NCBI GenBank assembly: GCA_024710905.1
Contig: JANJTV010000084.1
Coordinates: forward strand, 1 to 56,321
Reading direction: 5' to 3'
Length of the DNA: 56,321 nucleotides
DNA from: Anaerolineales bacterium
Lineage (GTDB): Bacteria; Chloroflexota; Anaerolineae; Anaerolineales; Villigracilaceae
The translations under genes and the position numbers were made by a program. A model generated the notes under the pieces. That model was not told where the DNA came from and searched no databases. It saw nothing but the letters and a program-made list of their open reading frames with translations. Below are positions 14,507 to 23,617 of the stretch, in pieces (the stretch's first letter is position 1; each line of letters begins with the position of its first letter).

Positions 14507-16735
14507 TCACCCTGCCTTGAAGCGCTGGGCCTCGAGCACGTTGGGCAGGTTTTCGATGCGGTTGAGCAGGCGGCTGAGCTGGGCCAGGTCGCGTACTTCC
14601 ACCACCAGGCGGATGTTGGCCGTATCGGCTTTTACAGCGCTGTGGTCCACTTTTACGCCCACATCGGTGATGTTCACCCCTTCGCCGTTCAGCAGGTTGG
14701 AGATGTCGCCCATCAACCCCTGTCGGTCAAACGCCATCACACGAATTGGTACAGGGTAGGTGCGGGTGGTTTCACCCCAGGAGACCTTCACCAATCTTTC
14801 GCGTTCCTTGTTGCGCAGGATGTTCGGGCAATCCTGCCGGTGGATGGATGCACCGCGCCCACGGGTGATGTAGCCGATAATCGGGTCGCCGGGGGTCGGG
14901 TTGCAGCATTTGGCAACCGAGGTGAAAATCCCTTTCAGCCCGACAACGGAAATGGCATTGGTGGCTGTGCTGTCGCTTTTCGGCGCGCTGGTGACAATCT
15001 CATCCAGCGGGGCCTCCTCCTCGGAGATCATCGCCACCACTTTGTTAATCGGCAGGTCACCGGTGCCCAGAGCTACAAACATATCATCGGGGTTGCGGAA
15101 TTCCAGGCTGCGAGCCAGGTTCTCGAGATTGAGATCGCCCAATCCCAGCCGCTGGAATTCGCGCTCCAGCATCTGGCGACCCACGGATAGGTTTTGTTCG
15201 CGGTCCTGTTTCTTGAACCAGACCTTAATCTTGGAGCGGGCACGCTGGGTCTTTACCAGGCCCAGGCTTTCATTTAGCCAGTCGCGGCTAGGCCCACCCT
15301 GGCGCGAACTCAGGATTTGCACCCGTTCGCCAGTCTTAAGCGTGTAATCCAGCGAGACCAGTTTGCCGTCCACTTTTGCACCGCGACAACGGTGGCCAAC
15401 GTCCGTGTGGACATGGTAGGCAAAATCGATTGGCGTAGAACCGGCGGGCAGGTCAATGATGTCGCCGCGCGGGGTAAAGACGTACACTCGGTCCTGGAAG
15501 ACATCGCTTTTCATGCTGTCCACGAACTCTTCAGCATTGCTGACTTCCTGCCGCCATTCCATTAATGATCGCAGCCAGCCAACATGTCGTTCATATCGCG
15601 CGTCGTGCTTGGCGTCTTCTTTATAGCGCCAGTGGGCGGCAATGCCATACTCCGCATTGTGGTGCATTTCATGGGTGCGGATTTGGACCTCTAGTGGCTG
15701 GCCGTCATCATATTGCACGGCGGTGTGAAGCGACTGGTAAAAATTATCTTTCGGCGCGGCAATGTAGTCATCAAATTCGCCAGGGATGGGCCGCCACTGG
15801 TTGTGGATGATACCCAGCGCGGCGTAACAGGCCGGGATGTCGTCCACAAAAATCCGCATGCCGCGAATGTCGTTCAGGCCGTCGTAATCTTTTTGTTTTT
15901 TATCCATCTTTTTAAAGATGGAATAAATATGCTTTGGTCGACCTTTCACTTCGGCCTTGATGCCCGCATGATTGAGCACTTGTTGCAGGCGTTCTGTAAT
16001 CTGCGTAATCTGTTCTTCGCGAACCGAGCGGCGGGCCGAGATGCGTTCGGCAATATATTTATATTTCTCAGGGTTCACATACCGGAAAGCCAGGTCTTCC
16101 AGTTCCCATTTTAATTGCCAGATGCCCAGCCGGTTGGCCAGTGGTGCAAAAATATCCAGGGTTTCCTGGGCAATGCGGCGCTGCTTATCTGGCTTGCTCA
16201 CAAAACCCAACGTGCGCATGTTGTGTAGCCGGTCAGCCAGCTTAATCAACACCACGCGTACATCGTCATTCATCGCCAGGAAGGTTTTGCGCAGGGTCTC
16301 CGTGGCAATTTTTTGCTTCTTCATTGAGAGTTGTTCGTGGCTGTCGGTTTCGTCGTCGGCAGACTCCCCCTTGCCGTGATCCGAGCGCGAAACGCGCGGA
16401 AGGTTATCCAGTTTGGTGACGCCGTCCACCAGCTTGGCAATATCTTCATCAAACTGGTTCTGGATGTCTTTCAGCGTCAGGTTAGTGTCCTCGACCGTAT
16501 CGTGCAGCAGGCCAGCCGCCACCACGTTGGCGGGCATGTTCATCTCTGCCAGGATGGTGGCCACAGCAACGCAATGATTGATATACGGCTCACCGGAAGC
16601 ACGGGTTTGCCCGTCGTGCACGCGGAAGGCTACATCGTAAGCGCGTTGGACGGTGTCCCTGTCAAATGGCGTGTAGTAGCCGGGGAGTTTTTCCAACAAT
16701 TGTTCGATGGCTTCGGATGATTTTTTACTTTTCAT
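14507..16735 (-). CDS. rel: (p)ppGpp synthetase/hydrolase, Rel family
   Basis: Stringent-response enzyme that makes and degrades (p)ppGpp. About 742 residues: HD hydrolase domain (about 35-190) with TRASGEPYINHC, GLLHDTVEDT and LIKLADRLHNMRTL, all hydrolase residues apparently intact; synthetase domain (about 225-345) with KGRPKHIYSIFKKM-like and DIRGMRIFVDD; TGS (about 390-450) with VFTPRGDIIDLPAGSTPIDFAYHVH; zinc-finger/helical region with VAKCCNPTPGD; ACT at the C-terminus. The synthetase motif reads GEFDDYIAAPK, the EXDD form usual in synthesis-only RelA, not the RXKD of bifunctional enzymes. Start chosen at the ATG 16735; an upstream TTG would overlap the -10 box TACAAT (16755-16760). 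Confidence 0.93.
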   Translation of the reverse strand: MKSKKSSEAIEQLLEKLPGYYTPFDRDTVQRAYDVAFRVHDGQTRASGEPYINHCVAVATILAEMNMPANVVAAGLLHDTVEDTNLTLKDIQNQFDEDIAKLVDGVTKLDNLPRVSRSDHGKGESADDETDSHEQLSMKKQKIATETLRKTFLAMNDDVRVVLIKLADRLHNMRTLGFVSKPDKQRRIAQETLDIFAPLANRLGIWQLKWELEDLAFRYVNPEKYKYIAERISARRSVREEQITQITERLQQVLNHAGIKAEVKGRPKHIYSIFKKMDKKQKDYDGLNDIRGMRIFVDDIPACYAALGIIHNQWRPIPGEFDDYIAAPKDNFYQSLHTAVQYDDGQPLEVQIRTHEMHHNAEYGIAAHWRYKEDAKHDARYERHVGWLRSLMEWRQEVSNAEEFVDSMKSDVFQDRVYVFTPRGDIIDLPAGSTPIDFAYHVHTDVGHRCRGAKVDGKLVSLDYTLKTGERVQILSSRQGGPSRDWLNESLGLVKTQRARSKIKVWFKKQDREQNLSVGRQMLEREFQRLGLGDLNLENLARSLEFRNPDDMFVALGTGDLPINKVVAMISEEEAPLDEIVTSAPKSDSTATNAISVVGLKGIFTSVAKCCNPTPGDPIIGYITRGRGASIHRQDCPNILRNKERERLVKVSWGETTRTYPVPIRVMAFDRQGLMGDISNLLNGEGVNITDVGVKVDHSAVKADTANIRLVVEVRDLAQLSRLLNRIENLPNVLEAQRFKAG

Positions 16736-16754
16736 AGAGGTACCGAGGACTTGT

Positions 16755-16760
16755 ATTGTA
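16755..16760 (-). promoter_or_regulatory. -10 element for rel
   Basis: TACAAT on the minus strand lies 19 bp upstream of the rel ATG, with no clear Shine-Dalgarno sequence between them. It argues against the earlier in-frame TTG as start. Confidence 0.45.
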
Positions 16761-16805
16761 GCCAATTGGCTGTGCTTGTCAATCGGGCGCGGTATACCCT
16801 TTTGT

Positions 16806-16811
16806 TATAAT
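16806..16811 (+). promoter_or_regulatory. -10 element of a leaderless promoter (ybaK)
   Basis: TATAAT ends 7 nt before the ATG at 16819, with no ribosome-binding site in between, so the mRNA would begin at the start codon. Confidence 0.6.
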
Positions 16812-16818
16812 TCACGTT

Positions 16819-17298
16819 ATGCCGGTTAATAACGTCACCCGCCTGTTGAATGCGAAAAAGATTCCGTACCAGGCATTCGAAACCGCCGACGAAAAGCTGG
16901 GCGCTGAGGAAACCGCCCGCCTGCTGGGCGTCCCACCGGAGGTGGTGTTTAAGACCATTGTTGTTACCCGTGAACGCGGTAAGCCGATCCTTGTGATTGT
17001 CCCCGCCACCGGCGAGGTGGACTTGAAGAAAGTGGCAGCTATTCTGGGGGAGAAGAAAGTCCACCTGCCCACGCAGAAACAGGCTGAAGCGTTGACCGGC
17101 CTGTTAGCCGGTGGCATCTCGCCGCTGGCACTGATTCCAAAAGGGTATCAAGTGGTGATTGATTTATCTGCCAAGCAACATGAGCATATCCATATTTCGG
17201 GCGGGCAGCGGGGGTTGAATATTGCTCTGGCCCCGCAAGACCTGGCCGTGCTGGTAAAAGCGCGATTTGCCGAAATTTCACGCGTGTTGGGTGAATAA
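16819..17298 (+). CDS. ybaK: Cys-tRNA(Pro)/Cys-tRNA(Cys) deacylase YbaK/EbsC family
   Basis: Trans-editing enzyme that hydrolyses mischarged aminoacyl-tRNA, classically Cys-tRNA(Pro). The 159 residues show the YbaK pattern: [15 protein letters not shown] at the start, [37 protein letters not shown] with the conserved lysine in FKT, and the C-terminal [18 protein letters not shown], matching the family GxRG-type motif. The start lies 7 nt downstream of a TATAAT with no ribosome-binding site. Divergent from rel. It precedes the ABC ATPase gene by 40 bp and may be co-transcribed with it. Confidence 0.93.
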   Translation: MPVNNVTRLLNAKKIPYQAFETADEKLGAEETARLLGVPPEVVFKTIVVTRERGKPILVIVPATGEVDLKKVAAILGEKKVHLPTQKQAEALTGLLAGGISPLALIPKGYQVVIDLSAKQHEHIHISGGQRGLNIALAPQDLAVLVKARFAEISRVLGE

Positions 17299-17338
17299 AC
17301 TGGTTTACAATGCAGGTAACCCATTTGCAGGAGTGACC

Positions 17339-18088
17339 ATGAGCAACGAACAAGAGCCGATTATTATTTGCCGGGATGTTGAAAAATGGTACGGCAGCTT
17401 CCATGCCCTGAAAGGCGTTAGCATGGAGGTGAAGCGGCGCGAGGTGATCGTTATTTTTGGGCCGTCAGGTTCGGGCAAATCCACCTTCATCCGCACGATC
17501 AATCGACTTGAGGAGCACCAGGGTGGGCAGATTATTGTGGATGGGATTGAGCTGACCAACGACACGCACAATATTGAAGCCATCCGCATGGAAACAGGCA
17601 TGGTTTTCCAGCAGTTCAACCTGTTCCCGCACCTGACGGTGCTGGAGAATATTATGCTGGCCCCGATGCAGGTGCGTAAATGGAGCAAGGAACAAGCCGA
17701 AGAGTCGGCCAGGCAGTTGCTGAAGCGGGTGGGCATCCCGGAGCAGTCTGATAAATATCCTGGCCAGTTGTCTGGTGGTCAACAGCAGCGTGTAGCTATT
17801 GCGCGCGCGCTGGCCATGCAGCCGAAAATTATGCTGTTTGATGAGCCAACCTCTGCGCTGGACCCCGAAATGATCAAAGAAGTGCTGGATGTGATGGTGG
17901 AACTGGCCCAGTCTGGCATGACCATGCTGGTCGTGACACACGAAATGGGTTTTGCCAAGGCTGTGGCCGACCGGATGTTTTTCTTTGACCAGGGCCAGAT
18001 TGTTGAGAGCGGCACACCGGATGATATTTTCAACAACCCGAAAGAAGAACGTACAAAATTATTCCTGTCACAAATCCTGACCCATTAG
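17339..18088 (+). CDS. Polar amino-acid ABC transporter ATPase (GlnQ-like), orphan
   Basis: ATPase subunit of a polar amino-acid uptake system. The 249 residues carry Walker [11 protein letters not shown]-loop [18 protein letters not shown], signature [16 protein letters not shown], Walker [14 protein letters not shown] and switch His in VVTHEMGF, the exact GlnQ/HisP style. The end [13 protein letters not shown] is typical of the family. The ATG at 17339 has AGGAG seven bases upstream; upstream in-frame codons overlap ybaK and are unlikely. No permease or binding-protein gene is adjacent, so its partners must lie elsewhere or the ATPase is shared. Confidence 0.92.
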   Translation: MSNEQEPIIICRDVEKWYGSFHALKGVSMEVKRREVIVIFGPSGSGKSTFIRTINRLEEHQGGQIIVDGIELTNDTHNIEAIRMETGMVFQQFNLFPHLTVLENIMLAPMQVRKWSKEQAEESARQLLKRVGIPEQSDKYPGQLSGGQQQRVAIARALAMQPKIMLFDEPTSALDPEMIKEVLDVMVELAQSGMTMLVVTHEMGFAKAVADRMFFFDQGQIVESGTPDDIFNNPKEERTKLFLSQILTH

Positions 18089-18109
18089 GGTCGTGTTTAC
18101 TTTTGCGGG

Positions 18110-19600
18110 CTACTCATCAAGGTTGGGTTGAGTAATCCGCTGTGCCTGCCGCATGGTTTCCTCGTGCGGCAGTTTTAATTCCACGATGATGCCCGGCTCA
18201 TTGGGTCGGTTGTACAGACGCACGGTACCGCCCGCTTTCCATACCAGGGTGGCAACCAGCGGGAAGCCCAGACCCACTCCGGGCAGTTCGCCGGTGAAGT
18301 CTTTTTCTCCCTGAAAATAGGGCAGCCAGACCCAGCGTAATTGTTCGGTGGAGAGGTGCTGGCCGTTATCGGCGATGCGCAGGCGCAGGTAGCCCGGCTC
18401 CTTGCGCCAGATGGAAATCTCGATGGTGGGGTTGCGCTGCGGGTGAAATTTTTGTGCGTTCTCGAAGATTTCCATCAGCATGATCTCCAGTGCGTGGGCC
18501 GTCAGGTTCAGGCGCTCATCGGAGAGATTGGCAATGGTGTTAAATTGCACGGTTTTGATTCTTAGGGTCTTGCGTACCTGTTCAACGATCCTGGGAATTT
18601 CCGCCATGCGCAGGGAGTCGCCAAAGTTCAGGGTCAGCGGCGCATCCAGGTAAAGCAGGATTTTGCGGATGTCCTCCACCAACCGGAACGCGCTGGGGAT
18701 GGTCTCGCGGGCAAATTGCTTGATTTCAGCCTCCGGCAGGTCATCCAGCTTTTTATTCATGATGGCCAGGCTGGTGTGCATGATGGAGGCGGGTGTGCGC
18801 AATTTATGTGCGACAACTGTGTGGAAACGGCGCATATCCTGGAAGAGGGTCATGCGTTCGGTGACGTCGCGCAGGCGCACCAGCCGTTCGTGGGATGCAC
18901 CCATTGGGGTATCAAGCGCTTCGACCACCAGCCAGGTGGCGCGCGCGGTTGGGCTTTCGGGTTGGATCAGGTAGCATGGCTCTGGCTCGTCGAGCCAGTT
19001 TTGCCAGGTGTCGGCGGGTTTGGGAGTATAAAGTTGTTCTGCGATATGTGTAAAAGGCAGGCCAAAATGATCTTCGGGTAGGTGCAGCAATTCCCCGGCG
19101 CGCTCATTGGCGTAGTGAATGTTCCCGGCCATATCCAGGATCAGGTAGCCTTCCGGGCTGTTTTCTGTCATCCAGCTGAAGCGTTTTAATTCGGAGGCAA
19201 TGTACCGCTGGGCATTTAGGCGGGTGAGGGTCTTGAGCCTCGCCAGTAATTCCACTTCGTCACAGGGTTTGTCAATGAAATCATCTGCCCCGGCGCTTAA
19301 CCCCAGGGCTCGCGAGTCGCGGTCACCGGGCGCGCAGGCCATGATCAGGGTGACGTCCGTTAATGCTTTAATGGCCCTGATGCGCCGGGCGGTCTGGAAG
19401 GTGTTCAGGCGCTCCACATCCACATCCAGGATGACCAGGCCGGGTAGCAGGCTGGCGGCTTTCTCCAGGCCTTCTGCGGCGCTGCTGGCATACTCAAAGG
19501 CGAAGTTTGTGCCGGTCAGCAACTGCTGGTATTCTGCAAGGGCTTTCTCATCTGCCATGATGATCAGGATCAGGATGGGCGCTTCTTGATGTTGAGGCAT
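18110..19600 (-). CDS. Hybrid sensor: receiver-PAS-histidine kinase
   Basis: Signal-transduction protein of about 496 residues. It has an N-terminal receiver domain (about 8-125; phospho-acceptor in LVILDVDVERL, lysine in DFIDKPCD), a PAS sensor (about 140-250; PEGYLILDMAGNIHYANERAGELLHLP), then a HisKA dimerisation domain with the H-box VVAHKLRTP and a HATPase domain (N-box MEIFENAQKFHP, G1 LRIADNGQHLS, G2 LPGVGLGFPLV). No membrane segment is present, so it is cytoplasmic. The receiver is at the front, so it may be controlled by another kinase. The ATG at 19600 lies 6 nt from a TACAAT on the minus strand with no ribosome-binding site, so it is probably leaderless. Stands alone. Confidence 0.87.
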   Translation of the reverse strand: MPQHQEAPILILIIMADEKALAEYQQLLTGTNFAFEYASSAAEGLEKAASLLPGLVILDVDVERLNTFQTARRIRAIKALTDVTLIMACAPGDRDSRALGLSAGADDFIDKPCDEVELLARLKTLTRLNAQRYIASELKRFSWMTENSPEGYLILDMAGNIHYANERAGELLHLPEDHFGLPFTHIAEQLYTPKPADTWQNWLDEPEPCYLIQPESPTARATWLVVEALDTPMGASHERLVRLRDVTERMTLFQDMRRFHTVVAHKLRTPASIMHTSLAIMNKKLDDLPEAEIKQFARETIPSAFRLVEDIRKILLYLDAPLTLNFGDSLRMAEIPRIVEQVRKTLRIKTVQFNTIANLSDERLNLTAHALEIMLMEIFENAQKFHPQRNPTIEISIWRKEPGYLRLRIADNGQHLSTEQLRWVWLPYFQGEKDFTGELPGVGLGFPLVATLVWKAGGTVRLYNRPNEPGIIVELKLPHEETMRQAQRITQPNLDE

Positions 19601-19606
19601 ATCGCA

Positions 19607-19612
19607 ATTGTA
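19607..19612 (-). promoter_or_regulatory. -10 element of a leaderless promoter (hybrid kinase)
   Basis: TACAAT on the minus strand, 6 nt upstream of the ATG at 19600, with no Shine-Dalgarno sequence. Confidence 0.5.
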
Positions 19613-19649
19613 AAAGTAATCATCTACAGTGAAGTTGCATTTTCCATGC

Positions 19650-19684
19650 AAAACGGCGGCTTCCGTTGTCTGGAAACCGCCGTT
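19650..19684 (-). terminator. Terminator of the CBS/cysteine genes
   Basis: Stem AACGGCGG / CCGCCGTT with a 17-nt loop, followed by TTTT on the minus strand just after the 19705 stop. Confidence 0.7.
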
Positions 19685-19704
19685 AATGGCCTGCGAATGA
19701 TTTT

Positions 19705-21117
19705 CTAAATCTTGCCTGAGACGTAATCCAGTACGTCCATCTTGGTCAGGATGCCCACCGGGTGACTGTCTTCCACCACAATCAGGGCATACCCATCGGT
19801 CAGGTAATGCATGGTTTCGTCCAGGCTGGTGTCTGGCGGGAAAACCGCCTTGGCATTCTGGACCAGCGAGTCGATGGATTCGTCGTGACTGTGTTCATGC
19901 TGATCCATCAGGTGATTGAGCAGGTCCAGTTCTTCAATGGTGCCAATTAAGCTGCCGTCATCCCCAATTACTGGCATTTGCGAGATTCCGTTCTGGCGCA
20001 TAATGGTCATCACCTTGCGCATCGAATCGCCCAGTTTGGCGCTGTGCAAGGCCTTGTTGGTCTTGGCCAGCAGCAGGTCACCCAGGGTCACTTCGCCAAA
20101 TTCCAGCGAGAGGAAGCCATTTTCGCGCATCCATTTGTTGTCATAAAATTTTGAAAGGTAGCGGCTGCCGCTATCCGGCAGGATGACCACCACCAGGCGG
20201 TCTTCAGGCAGGTGGCGGGCATATTTGATCGTCCCGGCCAGGGCCGAGCCGCTTGAGCCGCCCGCAAAAATGCCCTCCATGCGAACCAGCTGGCGGGCCA
20301 TGATGAAGCTCTCTTTATCGTTGACGCGCACAATCTCATCGACGATGCTTAAGTCAGTGGCAGAGGGCAGGAAATCTTCTCCGATGCCCTCCACTTTATA
20401 GGTTTTGGGGTACGCCCCTTCGGGAATCCGCCCCTTGTTCTTCCAGATTTCAACCAGGATCGACCCTTCAATATCCACGCCGACGATCTGGATGTTGGGA
20501 TTCTTCGCTTTTAAGTAGCGGCCAATGCCGCTGATGGTGCCGCCCGTACCCATGCCGATTACCACATCGGTCACCTTTCCCCCGGTCTGTTCCCAGATCT
20601 CCGGGCCGGTCGTCATCTCGTGGGTGGCCGGGTTGTCGGGGTTGTGATACTGGTTGGCCAGGATGGCGTTGGGCGTTTCGCGGGCGAATTTTTTGGCAAC
20701 CTCGTAATATGAACGCGGGTCTTCCGGCGCGACGGCGGTGGGAGTGATCACCACTTTTGCGCCATAAGCGCGCAACAGCTGGATTTTTTCGTTGGACATT
20801 TTGTCTGGCATGACGAAAATGGTCTTGTAACCTTTCAGCGCAGCGGCGATGGCCAAGCCCACCCCGGTGTTACCACTGGTGGCTTCCACGATCGTACCGC
20901 CAGGTTGAATTTCACCCCGTTTTTCGGCCTGCTCAATGATGTTCAGTCCCACCCGGTCTTTGACCGAACCGCCCGGGTTCATGAACTCCAGCTTGGCATA
21001 TATTGGCGCCCTGACATGGGTCGCCAGCCGGCCGAGGCGTACCAGCGGTGTCCAGCCGATGGCGCCGATAATCGAATCGTATACGCGTTTTTCTTCCGAG
21101 ATTGGTAAAACGGGCAT
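19705..21117 (-). CDS. Cystathionine beta-synthase-type PLP enzyme with CBS pair
   Basis: PLP-dependent beta-replacement enzyme making cystathionine or cysteine from an activated serine. The 470 residues comprise a catalytic domain (about 10-330) with the PLP lysine in GGSVKDRVG, substrate loop EATSGNTGVGLA, phosphate clamp GMGTGGTISG and GGSSGSALAG, then two CBS motifs (about 345-465: MRKVMTIMRQNGISQMPVIG and AVFPPDTSLDETMHYL). This is the layout of eukaryotic-style CBS, without the heme domain. AAGGAG precedes the ATG. It is 36 bp downstream of the CysO-like carrier gene, which suggests it may use thiocarboxylate sulfur like mycobacterial CysM, though no JAMM protease gene is adjacent. Confidence 0.92.
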   Translation of the reverse strand: MPVLPISEEKRVYDSIIGAIGWTPLVRLGRLATHVRAPIYAKLEFMNPGGSVKDRVGLNIIEQAEKRGEIQPGGTIVEATSGNTGVGLAIAAALKGYKTIFVMPDKMSNEKIQLLRAYGAKVVITPTAVAPEDPRSYYEVAKKFARETPNAILANQYHNPDNPATHEMTTGPEIWEQTGGKVTDVVIGMGTGGTISGIGRYLKAKNPNIQIVGVDIEGSILVEIWKNKGRIPEGAYPKTYKVEGIGEDFLPSATDLSIVDEIVRVNDKESFIMARQLVRMEGIFAGGSSGSALAGTIKYARHLPEDRLVVVILPDSGSRYLSKFYDNKWMRENGFLSLEFGEVTLGDLLLAKTNKALHSAKLGDSMRKVMTIMRQNGISQMPVIGDDGSLIGTIEELDLLNHLMDQHEHSHDESIDSLVQNAKAVFPPDTSLDETMHYLTDGYALIVVEDSHPVGILTKMDVLDYVSGKI

Positions 21118-21153
21118 TCTTTCTCCTTGGTTCGGGATTTTGGGTTGGTGGGC

Positions 21154-21426
21154 TTAACCGCCAGTGATGGAGGGTAGTACCTTGATAATGTCTTCTTCTT
21201 TGACAGGGGTTTCGTTGCCGCGCAGGGTGCGGATGTTGTCGGCATTGACAAACAGATTGATGTGACGGCGAACCTTCCCCTGGCTGTCGAATAGATGGGT
21301 ATGAATCTTCGGATATTGCTGAACCAGCGCGTCCAGTACTTCTGCGACAGTCTGGCCTTGCAGGGGCACTTCAGTTTGCCCTTCAAGATAATATTTATAC
21401 AGGGTTGGCACGCGGACGGTAGGCAT
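21154..21426 (-). CDS. MoaD/ThiS-family sulfur carrier, CysO-like
   Basis: Ubiquitin-like sulfur carrier of 90 residues ending in the Gly-Gly tail SITGG, the end that becomes a thiocarboxylate. Other family signs are VRVPTLYKYYLEGQ at the start, LQGQTVAEVLDALVQQYP, HINLFVNADNIRTLRG and EEDIIKVLPSI. Its place directly before a PLP cysteine/cystathionine synthase, in a cysteine gene cluster, favours a CysO-like role in cysteine synthesis over molybdopterin synthesis. The ATG has no ribosome-binding site but TAAAAT lies 6 nt upstream. A terminator-like hairpin also separates it from cysE. So it may start its own transcript. Confidence 0.85.
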   Translation of the reverse strand: MPTVRVPTLYKYYLEGQTEVPLQGQTVAEVLDALVQQYPKIHTHLFDSQGKVRRHINLFVNADNIRTLRGNETPVKEEDIIKVLPSITGG

Positions 21427-21432
21427 ATTGGC

Positions 21433-21438
21433 ATTTTA
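21433..21438 (-). promoter_or_regulatory. -10 element of a leaderless promoter (CysO-like carrier)
   Basis: TAAAAT on the minus strand, 6 nt upstream of the ATG at 21426, directly after the 21449-21480 hairpin. Confidence 0.45.
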
Positions 21439-21442
21439 TCAA

Positions 21443-21480
21443 GAAAAACTGCGGCGTGAGCCAGAAATTCGCCCACGCCG
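21443..21480 (-). terminator. Terminator between cysE and the CysO-like gene
   Basis: On the minus strand, stem CGGCGTG / CACGCCG with a loop of about 18 nt, followed by CAGTTTTTCTTG. It divides the cysteine cluster into two possible transcripts. Confidence 0.6.
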
Positions 21481-21485
21481 TAATC

Positions 21486-22232
21486 TCAGATCATGAAATC
21501 CGCTTCCTGCCATTCTTCGGTGTTTATCGACAGGTGGATGTGTTGATGCCCGCTTAATTGTTGTTCTAATTGGTTGACGCGTTGCAACAGCTCTTTCATC
21601 GTAATGCCAATCACATCCGGCAGGGAGGTATGGTTCAGGTCCGGCGCGTCGCCGGCGTGATGGGGCTGGCTGCGTCGTACAACCTGCCCTGGTACGCCAA
21701 CCACCACCGAGTTTTCAGGCACAGATTTCACCACCACAGCATTGGCCCCAATCCGGCTGTCTGCCCCGATGGTGATATTCCCAAGCACCTTTGCTCCCGC
21801 CCCAATCGTTACCCGCTCCCCAATGGTCGGGTGGCGTTTGCCCTTCTCCAGCGAGGTGCCGCCCAGGGTGACCCCATGGTAAATGGTTACATCCCGACCA
21901 ATTTCGGCAGTTTCGCCAATCACCACGCCCATGCCGTGGTCAATAAAAAAACCGGGGCCGAGTGTTGCGCCGGGATGAATCTCGATGCCGGTGACCCAGC
22001 GCGCCAACTGGGAAAGCCAGCGGGCGGGGAAGCGCCATCCACTCCGCCATAATCCATGTGATATACGATGTATCCAGACGGCGTGCAAACCGGAATACAC
22101 CAGCGCCACTTCCAGCCATGAACGCGCGGCCGGGTCACGCTGCATAACCGATTCGATATCCTGGCGGATTTGTGAAAATAGTCCGGGTTGCGGCGGTGCG
22201 ATATTTTGAGTTGGGAAAAATTCTGTCGTCAT
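21486..22232 (-). CDS. cysE: Serine O-acetyltransferase
   Basis: Acetylates serine to O-acetylserine, the first step of cysteine synthesis. The 248 residues show the N-terminal helical part ([21 protein letters not shown]), [17 protein letters not shown], and the left-handed beta-helix hexapeptide repeats with [44 protein letters not shown] (in part: [21 protein letters not shown]), the catalytic His-Asp region. The C-terminal tail is extended (residues 195-248) with an acidic and Gln/His-rich end. It is 33 bp downstream of cysK. No clear ribosome-binding site is visible before the ATG. Confidence 0.95.
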   Translation of the reverse strand: MTTEFFPTQNIAPPQPGLFSQIRQDIESVMQRDPAARSWLEVALVYSGLHAVWIHRISHGLWRSGWRFPARWLSQLARWVTGIEIHPGATLGPGFFIDHGMGVVIGETAEIGRDVTIYHGVTLGGTSLEKGKRHPTIGERVTIGAGAKVLGNITIGADSRIGANAVVVKSVPENSVVVGVPGQVVRRSQPHHAGDAPDLNHTSLPDVIGITMKELLQRVNQLEQQLSGHQHIHLSINTEEWQEADFMI

Positions 22233-22265
22233 AGGCTTTCTACTTAATAGGTTGTCAACGGCGTA

Positions 22266-23201
22266 CTAATCTGCAAGGTGGGCATATAACGCCGAGGACA
22301 GGTAACGTTCGCCAAAGGATGGGATGATGACCACGATCAGCTTCCCGGCGTTCTCTTCACGGCTGGCAACCTGCAGGGCGGCCCAAGTGGCTGCGCCGGA
22401 TGAAATGCCGACCAGTAAACCTTCCTCGCGCGCCATTCGGCGGGCAGTTTCCAGGGCGTTGTCGTCGGTCACGCGTACGATTTCATCGAAAATGCTCGTG
22501 TTTAATACATCCGGAACAAAGCCGGCCCCGATGCCCTGGATTTTGTGCGGGCCTTTCACCCCGCCGGAGAGCACGGGTGAGGCATCCGGTTCAACAGCCA
22601 CCACCTTGAAAGATGGTTTGCGGCTCTTGAGGATCTCCCCCACGCCAGTAATGGTCCCGCCAGTGCCGATGCCTGAAACCAGGATGTCCACCTGGCCGTC
22701 CGTGTCGTGCCAAATTTCCTCAGCGGTGGTACGGCGGTGAACATCAGGATTGGCCGGGTTCTTGAACTGCTGGGGGATAAAGTGTCTTTCAGGGTCCTGC
22801 CCGGCAATTTCGTTGGCTTTGGCAATCGCCCCGCCCATGCCATCCGGGCCGGGGGTGAGCACCAGTTCTGCGCCATAAGCGCGCAGCAGCATGCGCCGCT
22901 CCTTGCTCATTGTTTCGGGCATGGTCAGGATGCAATGATAGCCCTTGGCGGCAGCCACCATCGCCAGGGCAATCCCTGTGTTACCGCTGGTTGGCTCAAC
23001 AATGATCATGCCTGGTTTGAGCGCGCCAGCCTTTTCGGCGGCATCGATCATGGCAAAACCAATCCGGTCTTTGACGCTTTTGGCCGGGTTGTAAAATTCC
23101 AATTTGGCAACCACCTCAGCTTTCAGGCCATTGGTCACCCGGTTAAGGCGTACCAGCGGGGTGTTCCCAATCAACTCGGTAACATCCGATGCAATTTTCA
23201 T
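22266..23201 (-). CDS. cysK: Cysteine synthase A (O-acetylserine sulfhydrylase)
   Basis: PLP enzyme converting O-acetylserine plus sulfide to cysteine. The 311 residues include [15 protein letters not shown], the PLP lysine in [42 protein letters not shown], the [13 protein letters not shown] loop and [16 protein letters not shown], all standard CysK. Its ATG overlaps the thioredoxin-like stop in an ATGA, and cysE follows 33 bp later, so carrier, enzyme and acetyltransferase are co-produced. Length normal. Confidence 0.96.
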   Translation of the reverse strand: MKIASDVTELIGNTPLVRLNRVTNGLKAEVVAKLEFYNPAKSVKDRIGFAMIDAAEKAGALKPGMIIVEPTSGNTGIALAMVAAAKGYHCILTMPETMSKERRMLLRAYGAELVLTPGPDGMGGAIAKANEIAGQDPERHFIPQQFKNPANPDVHRRTTAEEIWHDTDGQVDILVSGIGTGGTITGVGEILKSRKPSFKVVAVEPDASPVLSGGVKGPHKIQGIGAGFVPDVLNTSIFDEIVRVTDDNALETARRMAREEGLLVGISSGAATWAALQVASREENAGKLIVVIIPSFGERYLSSALYAHLAD

Positions 23202-23617
23202 ATTGTATAGTCCTCAATTTCAAGTTGTTTAATCAGGGTTTGCGCGTTCACCACACCGTGGTTGACGTGGCGCGGTTTGCCACGCGAGTCGATCACAAAG
23301 GTGGTCGGCACACTGACCACGCCCCAGTCCCGTGCGATTTTTGGATGCTCACTGGCATCTACTTCAATGACCTGGAACCACTCACCCAGGCGGGCGACAA
23401 TGCTGCGGATGACCGGCCGTTGTACGGTGCGGCAAGGCGCGCAGGTGGGGGTGGTGAAATACACAATGGCCGGTATGCCGGGCAGGTAGGACTCAAACTG
23501 TCGGACTTTGGATTCCGCACGTGAGAGCGTAAGCCGGTTGAACAGGGTGTAAGCCAGCAGGCCCAGCCCAATGATGACCGCCGTTGTAAGTAGTCGTTCC
23601 AACACTTCAGGATTCAT
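23198..23617 (-). CDS. Membrane-anchored thioredoxin-family protein
   Basis: Thiol-disulfide oxidoreductase of 139 residues with an N-terminal hydrophobic anchor ([16 protein letters not shown], about 10-26) and a thioredoxin domain containing the redox motif [13 protein letters not shown] and the cis-proline region [12 protein letters not shown]. Unlike the two thioredoxin-fold genes at 26663 and 28711, its first active-site residue is an ordinary cysteine. It overlaps the DUF4395 gene by 11 bp and cysK by 4 bp, which ties it to cysteine metabolism. It may reduce a sulfur-transfer partner or periplasmic cystines; that is inference. Confidence 0.88.
   Translation of the reverse strand: MNPEVLERLLTTAVIIGLGLLAYTLFNRLTLSRAESKVRQFESYLPGIPAIVYFTTPTCAPCRTVQRPVIRSIVARLGEWFQVIEVDASEHPKIARDWGVVSVPTTFVIDSRGKPRHVNHGVVNAQTLIKQLEIEDYTI

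Noticed and set aside
14642-15190. Long plus-strand frame inside rel
   Set aside because: Shadow of the real rel gene on the minus strand; no family features.
16736-16765. Earlier TTG start for rel
   Set aside because: It would overlap the -10 box TACAAT and adds residues without conservation.
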